Notes: generated from the sequence alone by a model not told the origin. Shown: positions 44,164 to 53,013, counted from the stretch's first letter. The stretch is 64,000 bases of DNA from Pelatocladus maniniholoensis HA4357-MV3 (GCA_019359115.1 JAHHHW010000073.1:1-64000); one strand, 5' to 3'. Made by a program: numbers and translations.

Positions 44164-44676
44164 ATGACAACAATAACGATTGGATTTAGATTATTTGCAA
44201 ATGATGAAGAAGAGGCAAAACAAGCAGGACTACCCAAACTAAAAAGCTTATGGGATAAAGTTTTAATTGTTTTAGAACCAGTAGAAAAAGACTGTTTGCT
44301 TATTCATCCAGATTTAGTTTTTGAGGTTTCTAGTTTTGAAGCTGATTTTGTTTCTTTCGATGAAACTGATGAAAAAGACGGAAAAATATTGTTTGATTTG
44401 ACTTACTGGATGGAAGTATCAACAACGTCACCAGATGGTATTCCTGAGTGCGACTATCAATTTGATGCTTATGACCGATGGCGAAAAATGGGAGAACCAA
44501 TGTATCAAGAAGTGTTCGAGCCTTTATTTGATTGCAATTGGACATCTCTCGAACCTTTTTGTTGTGCTACTGGAGAAACGATGGGAGATATTGTTTCAGT
44601 AGAGTTTCAAGCTATTAAGGCTGTTGATAGCTATCACGGTGGAGTTCATTTTTACAGCAATCATAGATGGCTTTGA
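44164..44676 (+). CDS. Acidic hypothetical protein carried between tnpA and tnpB
   Basis: The 170-residue protein is rich in Asp and Glu (for example SFEADFVSFDETDEKDG), with 'RLFANDEEEAKQAGLPKLKSLWDKVLIVLEP' at the start and a CC pair (PFCCATGETMGD) near the end. I see no signal peptide, membrane helix, HTH or nuclease motif and recognise no family. It starts 5 bases after the tnpA stop and ends 11 bases before tnpB, so it should be translated from the same message. It could be a passenger, a regulator of transposition or a TnpB accessory; these are guesses. Confidence 0.75.
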   Translation: MTTITIGFRLFANDEEEAKQAGLPKLKSLWDKVLIVLEPVEKDCLLIHPDLVFEVSSFEADFVSFDETDEKDGKILFDLTYWMEVSTTSPDGIPECDYQFDAYDRWRKMGEPMYQEVFEPLFDCNWTSLEPFCCATGETMGDIVSVEFQAIKAVDSYHGGVHFYSNHRWL

Positions 44677-44687
44677 GGTGAAACAAA

Positions 44688-46163
44688 ATGGCTACGCTCA
44701 CATATGTTAAAGGATTACCGACGACCGCAGAAGAATTAAATAGTTTAGGACTCACAGAATTTGAGATGTTCTTGGCTGCTTACAGTCCGATATTCCACAA
44801 AGCAGCGTGTGAGACAGCCAATTATCTTTTGTCTGGACAGTCATTTAATAAATCTAGCTGGAATACTTATCTACAAACGACTTACGGCATTTCAAAACGT
44901 CATGCCAATGGCGTGATAAGTCATGCTCAAGGTGCTGTTGATGCATCTAAAGAACATCGTAAACGTCACATTAAGACACTAGAAGGAAAGCTGAAGTCCA
45001 TCAATTCTTGGATTAGCAAGTTAGAAAAGAAACTGGCTGATTCTGTTAAGTTTTATGCGAAAAAGAACTGGCAGAATTCCAAGACTGGATGCAGGTTTCC
45101 ATTGTCTTGTTCGCTTCAATTTCGTGACACCAACTGGAGAAATTTACGTTTTCAAATCCACAATAAAAAACGTAGAGCATACCAATTCACTAAACAAATA
45201 GAGCATTTAAAAATCACACCAATCCAAACAGCTATTCCAAAAAATCAAGCATTTGTAGTTGGTTCTAAAGATGAAAGTTTTGGGAATCAAGTTTGTCAGT
45301 GGGATGGAGACATGATCAAATTTCGCGTACCTGCTTGTTTGGAATCAAAGTTTGGCAAGTACGTTCAGACCAAGCTAGGCAACTTTGAACGCAACATTAA
45401 CAGGTTGCCTGCTGATGGTTCTAAAACATGGCATTTCTACCGTAAGGACGGCAAGTGCAATGCAGCAGTCCAGTTCACTCCAGCGCCAGTAAAACGTGTT
45501 TCCAGACATTCTGCTTATGGTTGTATCGGAATTGATATGAATCCAGGTTCCATTGGCTGGGCATATGTTGACCGCGATGGCAACCTCAAGGCTCATGGTC
45601 AAATTCCTCTACAGATGGGACTGCCGTCTGGTCAACAGGATGCTCAGATTGTTGATGCTTGTTTACAGTTAGCCACACTAGCAGATACTTTTTCTTGTCC
45701 AGTTGTTTGCGAAGAATTAGATTTTTCAGGCAAGAAAGAACAACTTTCGGAACGTGGTAGAAAGTATGCTCGAATGCTTTCAGGTTGGGCATATAGCCGT
45801 TTTTATGAGTTGTTAGAAAGTATTTTGAGTAACCGAGGGATTTATCTTATGAAGGTAAATCCTGCTTACACCAGCGTCATTGGTTTGGTGAAATATGCAC
45901 GACAATACGGTTTAGCCAGTGATGAAGCTGCGGCTATGGCAATCGCTAGACGTGGTATGCGGCTGACTGAAAATGTTCCAGGCTCCATAACCGCCTATCT
46001 ATTTGTGAAAGATGGAAAGCACGTATGGAGCCTGTGGAATCAACTAAATAACCTGATAAAGAAATCTAGCATTAAGCGTCACAACTTCTATGCTATCTCT
46101 AACTGGGAGTCTTTGGTCAAGCGATGGTCGGAGCAATCCACCCAAAGCAAGCGAAAGTGTTAA
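44688..46163 (+). CDS. TnpB-like RuvC nuclease (TnpB-related, no zinc ribbon)
   Basis: The protein is 491 residues. The N-terminal about 270 residues are basic and helical. The split RuvC core follows: 'GCIGIDMNPGSIGWAYVD' with D283, 'PVVCEELDFSGKK' with E342/E343, and 'ARQYGLASDEAAAMAIARRG' with D412. The catalytic acids are thus all present. The CxxC..CxxC zinc ribbon that ordinary TnpB has between the last two motifs is absent; instead there is 'MKVNPAYTSVIGLVKYAR'. This corresponds to the 'TnpB-related' branch. TnpB proteins are RNA-guided DNA nucleases whose guide RNA comes from the element's right end. Confidence 0.85.
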   Translation: MATLTYVKGLPTTAEELNSLGLTEFEMFLAAYSPIFHKAACETANYLLSGQSFNKSSWNTYLQTTYGISKRHANGVISHAQGAVDASKEHRKRHIKTLEGKLKSINSWISKLEKKLADSVKFYAKKNWQNSKTGCRFPLSCSLQFRDTNWRNLRFQIHNKKRRAYQFTKQIEHLKITPIQTAIPKNQAFVVGSKDESFGNQVCQWDGDMIKFRVPACLESKFGKYVQTKLGNFERNINRLPADGSKTWHFYRKDGKCNAAVQFTPAPVKRVSRHSAYGCIGIDMNPGSIGWAYVDRDGNLKAHGQIPLQMGLPSGQQDAQIVDACLQLATLADTFSCPVVCEELDFSGKKEQLSERGRKYARMLSGWAYSRFYELLESILSNRGIYLMKVNPAYTSVIGLVKYARQYGLASDEAAAMAIARRGMRLTENVPGSITAYLFVKDGKHVWSLWNQLNNLIKKSSIKRHNFYAISNWESLVKRWSEQSTQSKRKC

Positions 46164-46260
46164 AGATGATTTCTTGGAAGATAAACCGCTAACTTCCCCT
46201 TGTACAACTTTGTCTACTTGTAGGTAACTTTGTCCAAGTTTTTAGAAGCGGTTAGTTGTT
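46164..46260 (+). other. Right end of the IS607-type element, candidate guide-RNA region
   Basis: After the tnpB stop, AACCGCT (46182-46190) can pair with AGCGGTT (about 46246-46253). Between them AACTTTGTC occurs twice as a direct repeat. TnpB elements make their guide RNA from this region. No match to a known omega-RNA was attempted. Confidence 0.4.
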
Positions 46261-46287
46261 GGTTAAGCAAATGGCTTGGGGGTGTAG

Positions 46288-46532
46288 TTTGAAACCCGAA
46301 AGTTCTCATTTAAAACCTGAACGTTCTCGTTTAAAACCTGAAAGTTCTCATTTGAAACCTGAAAGTTCTTGTTTGAAACCCGAAAGTTCTTGTTTGAAAC
46401 CTGAAAATTCTCGTTTAAAACCTGAAAGTTCTCATTTGAAACCCGAAAGTTCTCGTTTGAAACCCGAAAGTTCTCGTTTGAAACCTGAAAATTCTCGTTT
46501 GAAACCTGAAAGTTCTCGTTTGAAACCCGAAA
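46288..46532. repeat. 21-bp tandem repeat, about 12 units (TTTGAAACCTGAAAGTTCTC type)
   Basis: Twelve units of 21 bases differ at a few positions (CCC/CCT, AAAGTT/AAAATT, CTCG/CTCA/CTTG). On the plus strand each encodes the heptapeptide LKPESSR or a close variant, and a frame of 164 codons is open from 46256 to 46750. It has no ribosome site or recognisable domain and its tail runs through hairpin repeats, so I treat it as repeat DNA. The array starts within about 30 bases of the transposon end. Confidence 0.85.
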
Positions 46533-46546
46533 TCTCTCCCTACCTG

Positions 46547-46814
46547 ATATCTTGCACCAACCCCATATCCCGCCTCAGAATTAATTCTGAGGCTAATAGC
46601 ATAAGTCCGTTAAAACGGACTCAAAGATTTTCCTGGTCAGATTTATCTGACTTTATACCATTTCACGTTAATCACGATACACATAAATTTTGTAGAGACG
46701 CGATATATCGCGTCTCTACAGGGTCTGTATTTATATCAGATTTTTTGTGAAATGGTATTAGCTATTAGCCAAGAAATTTATTTATTGGCGGGATATGGGG
46801 TTGATGCAAGATAT
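46547..46814. mobile_element. 268-bp MITE-like element with 28-bp terminal inverted repeats
   Basis: 46547-46574 (ATATCTTGCACCAACCCCAT then ATCCCGCC) and 46787-46814 are inverse complements with one mismatch. Inside are three hairpins of the multi-hairpin family: GCCTCAGAATT/AATTCTGAGGC at 46572-46593, AGTCCGTT/AACGGACT at 46604-46621, and GTCAGAT/ATCTGAC at 46636-46651. A nested inverted repeat follows, ATACCATTTCAC/GTGAAATGGTAT (46654-46665 and 46747-46758), enclosing the 30-bp perfect palindrome at 46691-46720. No protein is encoded and no target duplication is visible. Confidence 0.75.
46691..46720. repeat. 30-bp perfect palindrome with CGATATATCG core
   Basis: TGTAGAGACGCGATA and its mirror form a loop-less palindrome. 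The centre and the neighbouring CGTCT are the same as in the palindrome at 3941-3990, but the outer arms differ. Confidence 0.85.
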
Positions 46815-46848
46815 GAATTTTGAATTTTGAATTGGTATTACAACTTCT

Positions 46849-48408
46849 ATGAATAACTCCAACGGTTCTCATCCTTACTCTAACGGTCATGGAAACAACA
46901 GTAAAACTGCTGTTTCGATTCAGGACGATACATCTTTGGTGACTCCTGCGATTGATGTACCGCCAACACTCAAACGCTTTGATCAGCCTGTGGTGTTACG
47001 ACAGTCGTCGGTTTTACCGAGGGCGGTTGCTTGGACTTTAATAACTATGACTACTGCTGGGGTAATCTGGGCTTGTGTGGCACAGTTTGAAGAGGCGATT
47101 CCTGCTCAAGGTAAACTCGAACCAGAAGGAGCTGTCACGGAAGTGCAAGCACCAATTACGGGCGTCGCGAAAAAAATTTTAGTCAAAGATGGGCAACAAA
47201 TCAAACAAGGTGATTTATTGCTGACTCTCGATCCAACTGTTGATAATGCTGAACAAACGTCACTGCGAAAAATTCGCGCTGCTTTGATCGCAGAAAATCA
47301 GTTTTACCAAATACAAATGGCTGGTAAAACTCCTGCGAATTCAAAACTTTTGGCGTCCCTACCTGCTCAACAGGCTTTTTTAACAAAACACCGTGCAGAA
47401 TTGGTTAGTGAAAATCAACTTTATCGTCTGCAATTACAAGGTGCTACGACTGGTGCGGGGTTAAGTGCAGAACAACAGACACGATTGCAGTCTGCGGAAG
47501 CGGAGGTGCGATCGCGCGTTAGTGCTGCTAAGTTAGAAGTTGATCAGTTGCAAAAGCAGTTAAAACAAACTCAAGTCGAACTCGCTAGTGCTAAAGATTT
47601 ACTAGTTATAGAAAAAACGATTCTCACAGACTTGACAGTGTTGGCAAATCAGGGAGGAGTTGCTAGAAATCAGTACTACAAGCAGCAACAGCAATTCCGC
47701 AGTCGCCAAGCAGATGTGGATCGACTTTTAGAAGAACAAAAAAGACTACAGTATGCAATTACACAAGCTGACGAAAAAGTCAAGAATGCGATCGCTCTGA
47801 GTCAGACAGAAATTCTAACTAAAATTGCTGAGAATCAAAAGCGGATTGCAGAAATAGACAGTCAACTAACAAAAGCAATTGTTGACAACGAACAGCAAAT
47901 TGCCCAAATCGATAGTCAAATTAGCAAAACTCAGCAAAACCTACGTTACCAAGAACTCAAAGCCCCTATTTCGGGTACTATATTCGATTTACAAGCTCAT
48001 AATCCTGGTTATGTGACTAACTCTTCAGCGCCAATTCTCAAAATAGTTCCCAATCAATCCCTTGTCGCCAAAGTCTTCATTACCAACCGCGACATTGGTT
48101 TTGTCAAAGAAGGAATGAAAGTTGATGTCAGAATTGATTCATTCCCTTACAGTGAATTTGGGGATATCAAAGGTAAATTAGTTTGGGTTGGTTCCGACGC
48201 CCTACCCCCAGACAATATTTATCCCTTCTACAGATTTCCTGCCAAAGTCGTTCTTGAACACCAGTATTTAATGATTAGCGATCGCCAAGTCAATCTCCAA
48301 TCAGGGATGTCAGTCAGTACCAATATCAAACTTCGCAAACGCAATGTTGCTAGTATTTTTACTGACTTGTTTAGCAAGAATATAGAAAGTTTGAAGTTTG
48401 TGAGGTAA
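46849..48408 (+). CDS. HlyD-family periplasmic adaptor of type I secretion
   Basis: The protein is 519 residues. A cytoplasmic N-terminus is followed by one membrane helix (about 64-82), a biotinyl-lipoyl half ('VQAPITGVAKKILVKDGQQIKQGDLLLTLDP'), and a long coiled coil (about 130-370). The second lipoyl half ('LKAPISGTIFDLQAHNPGYV') and a C-terminal beta domain ('VFITNRDIGFVKEGMKVDVRIDSFPY') complete it. It should bridge the ABC exporter to an outer-membrane TolC-type channel. The expected place directly after the exporter gene is occupied by the IS607-type element and repeats. Confidence 0.92.
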   Translation: MNNSNGSHPYSNGHGNNSKTAVSIQDDTSLVTPAIDVPPTLKRFDQPVVLRQSSVLPRAVAWTLITMTTAGVIWACVAQFEEAIPAQGKLEPEGAVTEVQAPITGVAKKILVKDGQQIKQGDLLLTLDPTVDNAEQTSLRKIRAALIAENQFYQIQMAGKTPANSKLLASLPAQQAFLTKHRAELVSENQLYRLQLQGATTGAGLSAEQQTRLQSAEAEVRSRVSAAKLEVDQLQKQLKQTQVELASAKDLLVIEKTILTDLTVLANQGGVARNQYYKQQQQFRSRQADVDRLLEEQKRLQYAITQADEKVKNAIALSQTEILTKIAENQKRIAEIDSQLTKAIVDNEQQIAQIDSQISKTQQNLRYQELKAPISGTIFDLQAHNPGYVTNSSAPILKIVPNQSLVAKVFITNRDIGFVKEGMKVDVRIDSFPYSEFGDIKGKLVWVGSDALPPDNIYPFYRFPAKVVLEHQYLMISDRQVNLQSGMSVSTNIKLRKRNVASIFTDLFSKNIESLKFVR

Positions 48409-48516
48409 AAGAGAATAGGGAGCAGGGAACGGACAACTAAAAGCCGCTTTATTTAATCAATTTGCACCCAAAGAGAAAAGCAAGCGACGAAAAACTAAAA
48501 TAATTAATTTAGAAAA

Positions 48517-49794
48517 GTGGACTTTGCTAGCAAAATGTTTGATCGTAGTCGTCGTAATCTTGCTCACTGGTTTGCTCTATCGATGGGCGGAATTCTGTTT
48601 GCGTTTGCAGGAGTGGGCTACTGTCTGAATGTAGAGGAGCAGTTGCGATTTTTTGATGAGGAACTGTTTAGCCAAAGTAAAACTTTTGCTAGTAAAACTC
48701 AGTACACGCTTGGTCAAAATCAACGCGATCGCACTCCTCTAGAGAAAGATGTGTCATTAAATGGTGGATTGCTGTACGCCCGATGGTACAACGCTGACAA
48801 ACAACTGGTGCAGTCTATTGGTTCATTGGGTATAAAACAGTTAACCGCACAACCGGGATTTCAAACTTTGCAACTGTCAGGAGACACAGAATACACTCAA
48901 ACTACTTGGGTTCGCCAAGTCACTATTCCAGTTGTGCAAAATAAGGAGTTGATCGGTTATTTTCAAGCAGCAGCTCGCTTGGACTCACTACGCAATAGCT
49001 TAAATCAAGCTCGCTTGTTTTTAGCTTTAGGTGTTCCCTTTACTTTTGTTGTGATTGGGATTACAGGTTGGTTTTTAGGAGGATTAGCAATGCGACCAAC
49101 CCGCCAAGCATATCAGCAATTACAGCGATTTACGGCGGATGCTTCCCATGAACTACGCACACCTGTAGCAACAATGTTGAGTAATGCTCAAGTTGCTTTA
49201 ATACCACCTGAAGATCCTTGGGAGCAACGACTACGATTGCAAAAGATTGCAGAAACAGCCAAGTCTATGAGTGTACTGATCAATAATCTGCTGTTTCTTT
49301 CACGCCATGACGGCTCATTAGCGGAAACTACATTCAAACCAATTGATTTGAGTGAACTGTTGCGATCGCTTGCTACGGAGTTCACCACTCAAGCTACTGC
49401 TCAAAATTTAAATTTCAGCACCCAATTACCAGAGCAGTCTGTAATTTCACACGCCGATCCTAATTTGCTCAAACAAGCGATCATCAATCTTCTTAGTAAC
49501 GCTTTCAAATACACTCCAGCAGGAGGTGAGGTACAATTGTGCCTTTTCACCCAGTCCCACCGCGCGGTGATTCAGTTGAAAGACAATGGTATAGGGATTC
49601 CCGCTAGCGATTTACCTTATATTTTTGATCGTTTTTATCGCGTAGACACCGTTCGCTCTCGCCAAACTGGTGGTTTTGGATTGGGACTGGCGATCGCTCA
49701 ACAAATTGTGCAAGCTCACCAAGGAAAAATATCTGTCAAGAGTATAATTGCTCAAGGTTCAACTTTTCAAATTGAACTTCCGCTAAAAGTTTGA
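48517..49794 (+). CDS. Sensor histidine kinase
   Basis: The 425-residue protein starts with GTG (an inner ATG at 48535 is an alternative). Two membrane helices (about 18-38 and 167-190) enclose a periplasmic sensor region. The HisKA motif [15 protein letters not shown] has H211. The ATPase has the N box '[14 protein letters not shown]', '[22 protein letters not shown]' and [14 protein letters not shown]. No response regulator lies next to it. It resembles Hik-type kinases of cyanobacteria; the signal is unknown. Confidence 0.92.
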   Translation: MDFASKMFDRSRRNLAHWFALSMGGILFAFAGVGYCLNVEEQLRFFDEELFSQSKTFASKTQYTLGQNQRDRTPLEKDVSLNGGLLYARWYNADKQLVQSIGSLGIKQLTAQPGFQTLQLSGDTEYTQTTWVRQVTIPVVQNKELIGYFQAAARLDSLRNSLNQARLFLALGVPFTFVVIGITGWFLGGLAMRPTRQAYQQLQRFTADASHELRTPVATMLSNAQVALIPPEDPWEQRLRLQKIAETAKSMSVLINNLLFLSRHDGSLAETTFKPIDLSELLRSLATEFTTQATAQNLNFSTQLPEQSVISHADPNLLKQAIINLLSNAFKYTPAGGEVQLCLFTQSHRAVIQLKDNGIGIPASDLPYIFDRFYRVDTVRSRQTGGFGLGLAIAQQIVQAHQGKISVKSIIAQGSTFQIELPLKV

Positions 49795-49805
49795 ACAGTT
49801 AACAG

Positions 49806-49834
49806 ATAAAAAGTAAAAAGTAAAAAGTAAAAAG
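49806..49834. repeat. STRR heptanucleotide array, AAAAAGT
   Basis: Four copies of AAAAAGT lie just after the histidine kinase stop. Similar pieces (AAGTAAAAAG) are at 61076-61092. Confidence 0.85.
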
Positions 49835-50015
49835 ATAATCCCCATAAATAAATTTAGGGGCTTGTAACCATTTTTTCTTGTTCTTTCTTTTGCCTTTTAA
49901 CTTTTTACTTTTGCCTTGTTCGGTCAAGTAGAAAATACTTTTTCCACTTGACCAACAACACTCAATTAACTAAAACGAAAAGATTGTTTATTTTTGAGAG
50001 TAATTATGAACTGCT

Positions 50016-50477
50016 TTAGCTTTTTGGTTGAGCAACTACGGCTTTAACATTCACAGCTTTGACACCTTTAATTTCCTTTGCTAAAGGTTCAATCTTAGCT
50101 AGCTCTTGTTGATTGGTTACGGTTCCTGAAACGGTAATAACGCCATCATCAGAAGCTTGAACTGCTAAACTACCTCTGGGGATATTTGCTTCTAACTTAG
50201 AGCGAACTTCACTTTCAAGGTCGCCTTCTGCTCTTTGTGTATCACCACCAGTAATATTATTTCGCTGCTCACGAGCACGAATATCTTCATTTAGTTGTCT
50301 TCTGCGGAGTTCACTTTGGGCGTCTTCTTTAGCTTCTTGAGTTTCTTCAGTGTTCGGTGTTTGTACTTGAGAAGGACTAGGATTATTGGGTGCTGTCTGA
50401 CTTGTTTTGGAAACATTTTCACAACCAACACTCAATACTAAAAGACTACTAATTAATAAGAAAGTTACCTTTTTCAT
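50016..50477 (-). CDS. BON-domain lipoprotein
   Basis: From the ATG at 50477 the protein is 153 residues. The N-terminus MKKVTFLLISSLLVLSVGC is a lipoprotein signal peptide with lipobox L-S-V-G-C. A Thr/Gln/Glu-rich linker follows, then a BON domain at about 95-150 ('VQASDDGVITVSGTVTNQQELAKIEPLAKEIKGVKAVNVKAVV'). BON domains bind phospholipid or other envelope partners, as in OsmY. It is probably envelope-located and stress-related, and lies next to a stress-type gene on the same strand. Confidence 0.85.
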   Translation of the reverse strand: MKKVTFLLISSLLVLSVGCENVSKTSQTAPNNPSPSQVQTPNTEETQEAKEDAQSELRRRQLNEDIRAREQRNNITGGDTQRAEGDLESEVRSKLEANIPRGSLAVQASDDGVITVSGTVTNQQELAKIEPLAKEIKGVKAVNVKAVVAQPKS

Positions 50478-50663
50478 TTGTTTAACTCTTAACATTAATA
50501 CAAGATAGGGAAATTAGAAAAATTGAGTGATTGAGAGCTAAAAATTAGATTTGCTCCCTTTCCAAACCTCCCTCCCTTTTGGAGAGAGATTTAGAAGTTT
50601 GATTTTTAGGTTTCTTCTCCTTTGTTAAAAGCGAAGGAGAAGAGTAGCAAATTCAGGTTCAGC

Positions 50664-52715
50664 TTAAATTTCGCGATGGTCAACAATAACGACCTTCGGC
50701 TCTTCAACTCCTAATTCTGGTGAATAGCTGGTTTGACTGGTATCTGTAACTGATGCAGCGTGATGTGTACGATTTATATCAGTAGCATCAAAGATGTCAA
50801 AGTCTGTAATTCCTCGGCGCTTGAGAATGGCTTCTGCACGATGGATTTGCTCATCAGTACCATCTACGATCACTAAATAATCACCTCTGTTGAAGCGATC
50901 GCTATATAAACGCGCTCGATTTTCGGGAATTCCCAACCCAACTAGTCCACCAGTTAAACCGCCAGCAGCAGCACCAATCGCACCCCCTGCAACTGTTGTT
51001 GCTAAAGCTGTTGCTATAGCACCACCTGCGATCACAGGGCCGACTCCGGGAATAGCTAAGGCTCCTAAACCAACTAATAACCCTCCCAGACCACCTAACA
51101 CTCCGCCTGTAGCTGCTCCAGCTTTTGCACCTTCATCGGCCTTGGTTTGTGCTGCTACATTATTCTGATTTACACCTACACCTGTGTTGACATTAGGAAG
51201 GCGATCGCCACTATCTTTAGCAATCAGAGATACTTGGTTCATTGGAAATCCAGAGTCTCTCAGTTCCATGAGCGCTGCTTCTGCATCTCGATGATGGGAA
51301 AATGCTCCAATCGCTCTTCTATTTTTGTGCAGAGGTGTTGTACTGTAACCAGAAACTGGTGCATTCACTGCATTCCGCGCAGGGGTAGCAGTGTAATCTA
51401 CTGTGGGGTCAAAAATTTCCCAATCTCGGATTCCATGACGATTGAGAATTGCAGCAGCACGCTGGATTTCCGCATCTGTACCGCTAACAACAACTACATA
51501 ATCACCGTGATTGATGCGCTCATGATAGAAATGACTACGATGATCTGGAAGTCTCAATCTCAGGTTGTGAATCGCCTCATCAAAGCGATCGCGTAAAGTT
51601 ACTCCAGCAAAGCGATCGCGTCGTGACCAATTTCTATTAACCAAGGAAATTTGACCCAAGGGGAAACCTACAGATCGCAAATCGCCAATTGCAGCTTCCG
51701 CATCTTCCAGACGAGAGAAATAACCAATGGCGTGTTTGTGATTTACACCCAAATTTCGTCCAGAGGTAGCAGTGTAATCTACTGTGGGGTCAAAAATTTC
51801 CCAATCTCGGATTCCATGACGATTGAGAATTGCAGCAGCACGTTGAATTTCCGCATCTGTACCACTAACAACAACTACATAATCACCGTGATTGATGCGC
51901 TCATGATAGAAATGACTACGATGATCTGGAAGTCTCAATCTCAGGTTGTGAATCGCCTCATCAAAGCGATCGCGTAAAGTTACTCCAGCAAAGCGATCGC
52001 GTCGTGACCAATTTCTATTAACCAAGGAAATTTGACCCAAGGGGAAACCCACAGATCGCAAATCGCCAATTGCAGCTTCCGCATCTTCCAGACGAGAGAA
52101 ATAACCAATGGCGTGTTTGTGATTTACACCCAAATCTCGTCCAGAGGTAGCAGTGTAATTTCCTGTACCAACAGGTATATCATAGACTTCAAATTCTTCT
52201 ATTCCTCGGCGTCTGAGAATTGCTTCTGCTCTGGCAATTTCCTCTTCTGTGCCATCTATAATGACTAAGTAATGTCCTCTGTCTACTCGTTCATTATATA
52301 CTCTGGCACGTTCTTCGGGAATTCCTAAACCAATCAAAGCACCAAGCAAACCACCAGCTACTGCACCAATACCAGCCCCTGCTATAGTTGTAGCCAAAGT
52401 AGTTGCAGCTGCACCAGCCAGCATGATTGGGCCAATTCCCGGAATAGCCAAAGTACCCAGACCAACTAATAAACCAGTCAATCCACCTAAAACACCACCA
52501 GAAACAGCCCCGGTTGCTGCTCCTTCATCAGCTTTATTACCAACGTTCTCTGTGACTTCAGCGCCAGCAATTTGATCATTGCGATCAATATCGCGTGCTA
52601 CGACAGAGACTCTGTCCATGGGAAAACCAGCATCTCTCAATTCATGTAGGGCTTCTTCTGCATCACGACGATGAGAAAAAACTCCTACAGCACGTCTGTG
52701 TATACCTACAACCAT
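50664..52715 (-). CDS. Multi-repeat general-stress-type protein (YflT/GSP17M-like) with glycine-zipper segments
   Basis: From the ATG at 52715 the protein is 683 residues, built of four related modules. Each opens with a line like 'RRAVGVFSHRRDAEEALHELRDAGFPMDRVSVVARD' and closes with 'RGDYLVIVDGTDEQIHRAEAILKRRGITDFDIFD'. The first and last modules contain an Ala/Gly-rich membrane-like stretch ('GGVLGGLTGLLVGLGTLAIPGIGPIMLAGAAATTLATT'). The two middle modules lack it and are nearly identical copies. The module resembles the 'heat-induced stress protein YflT/general stress protein 17M' family. The glycine-rich segments suggest membrane association. Confidence 0.8.
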   Translation of the reverse strand: MVVGIHRRAVGVFSHRRDAEEALHELRDAGFPMDRVSVVARDIDRNDQIAGAEVTENVGNKADEGAATGAVSGGVLGGLTGLLVGLGTLAIPGIGPIMLAGAAATTLATTIAGAGIGAVAGGLLGALIGLGIPEERARVYNERVDRGHYLVIIDGTEEEIARAEAILRRRGIEEFEVYDIPVGTGNYTATSGRDLGVNHKHAIGYFSRLEDAEAAIGDLRSVGFPLGQISLVNRNWSRRDRFAGVTLRDRFDEAIHNLRLRLPDHRSHFYHERINHGDYVVVVSGTDAEIQRAAAILNRHGIRDWEIFDPTVDYTATSGRNLGVNHKHAIGYFSRLEDAEAAIGDLRSVGFPLGQISLVNRNWSRRDRFAGVTLRDRFDEAIHNLRLRLPDHRSHFYHERINHGDYVVVVSGTDAEIQRAAAILNRHGIRDWEIFDPTVDYTATPARNAVNAPVSGYSTTPLHKNRRAIGAFSHHRDAEAALMELRDSGFPMNQVSLIAKDSGDRLPNVNTGVGVNQNNVAAQTKADEGAKAGAATGGVLGGLGGLLVGLGALAIPGVGPVIAGGAIATALATTVAGGAIGAAAGGLTGGLVGLGIPENRARLYSDRFNRGDYLVIVDGTDEQIHRAEAILKRRGITDFDIFDATDINRTHHAASVTDTSQTSYSPELGVEEPKVVIVDHREI
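51385..52146. repeat. 381-bp direct tandem duplication inside the stress-protein gene
   Basis: 51385-51765 and 51766-52146 are nearly identical at the DNA level; a few third-position differences are visible, for example near 51451/51832. The start of the unit (GTAGCAGTGTAAT) recurs a third time at 52147. The period equals 127 codons, so the frame is kept. Confidence 0.92.
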
Positions 52716-53013
52716 ATTTCTTACCACCAAAAATTTATTTATTTTTAAAAGTGAATTCGAGGCATGTAACTTAGTTCTATTAAGCTTTATTTGTGATCAA
52801 TTATTCATCAATCCCTTGGATGAATTTGTATGTATACCATTGGGATAAATTACGTCTACATCCAAAGAAATAGGTATATTTGATTTGGTTTTCAGAATTC
52901 AAAAAATCAACAAAAATATACACAAAATATTTATATAGCAGTCATAAATAATTTATGAAAAACAAGATCCCCGACAACTGTTGCGAAGTCGGGTATCTCT
53001 TTAACGACACATA
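52716..53013. other. Intergenic region, AT-rich
   Basis: The spacer holds the promoter side of the stress-protein gene. I see no open frame of note. A CCCCGACAACTGTTGCGAAGTC stretch at about 52968-52990 with 'CGGGTATCTC' resembles the piece at 222-245 near the window start (GATTCCCGACTTCGCAGGAG), another small dispersed string. Confidence 0.45.

Larger units (their letters stand above)
43468..46260 (+). mobile_element. IS607-type transposon with a passenger gene
   Basis: The approximate limits run from the end of the exporter gene to the hairpin after tnpB. It encodes a serine-recombinase TnpA, an acidic 170-residue protein and a TnpB-like nuclease, all rightward with spacings of 5 and 11 bases, so they form one operon. 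IS607 elements lack terminal inverted repeats and target duplications, so the exact ends cannot be read from one copy. It separates the exporter from its HlyD partner. Confidence 0.8.

Noticed and set aside
14705-46532. The two 21-bp arrays as CRISPR arrays
   Set aside because: Units are directly adjacent without unique spacers, and no cas genes are present.
46256-46750. 164-codon frame encoding LKPESSR repeats
   Set aside because: It runs through the tandem array and then through hairpin repeats; there is no start signal and no folded domain.
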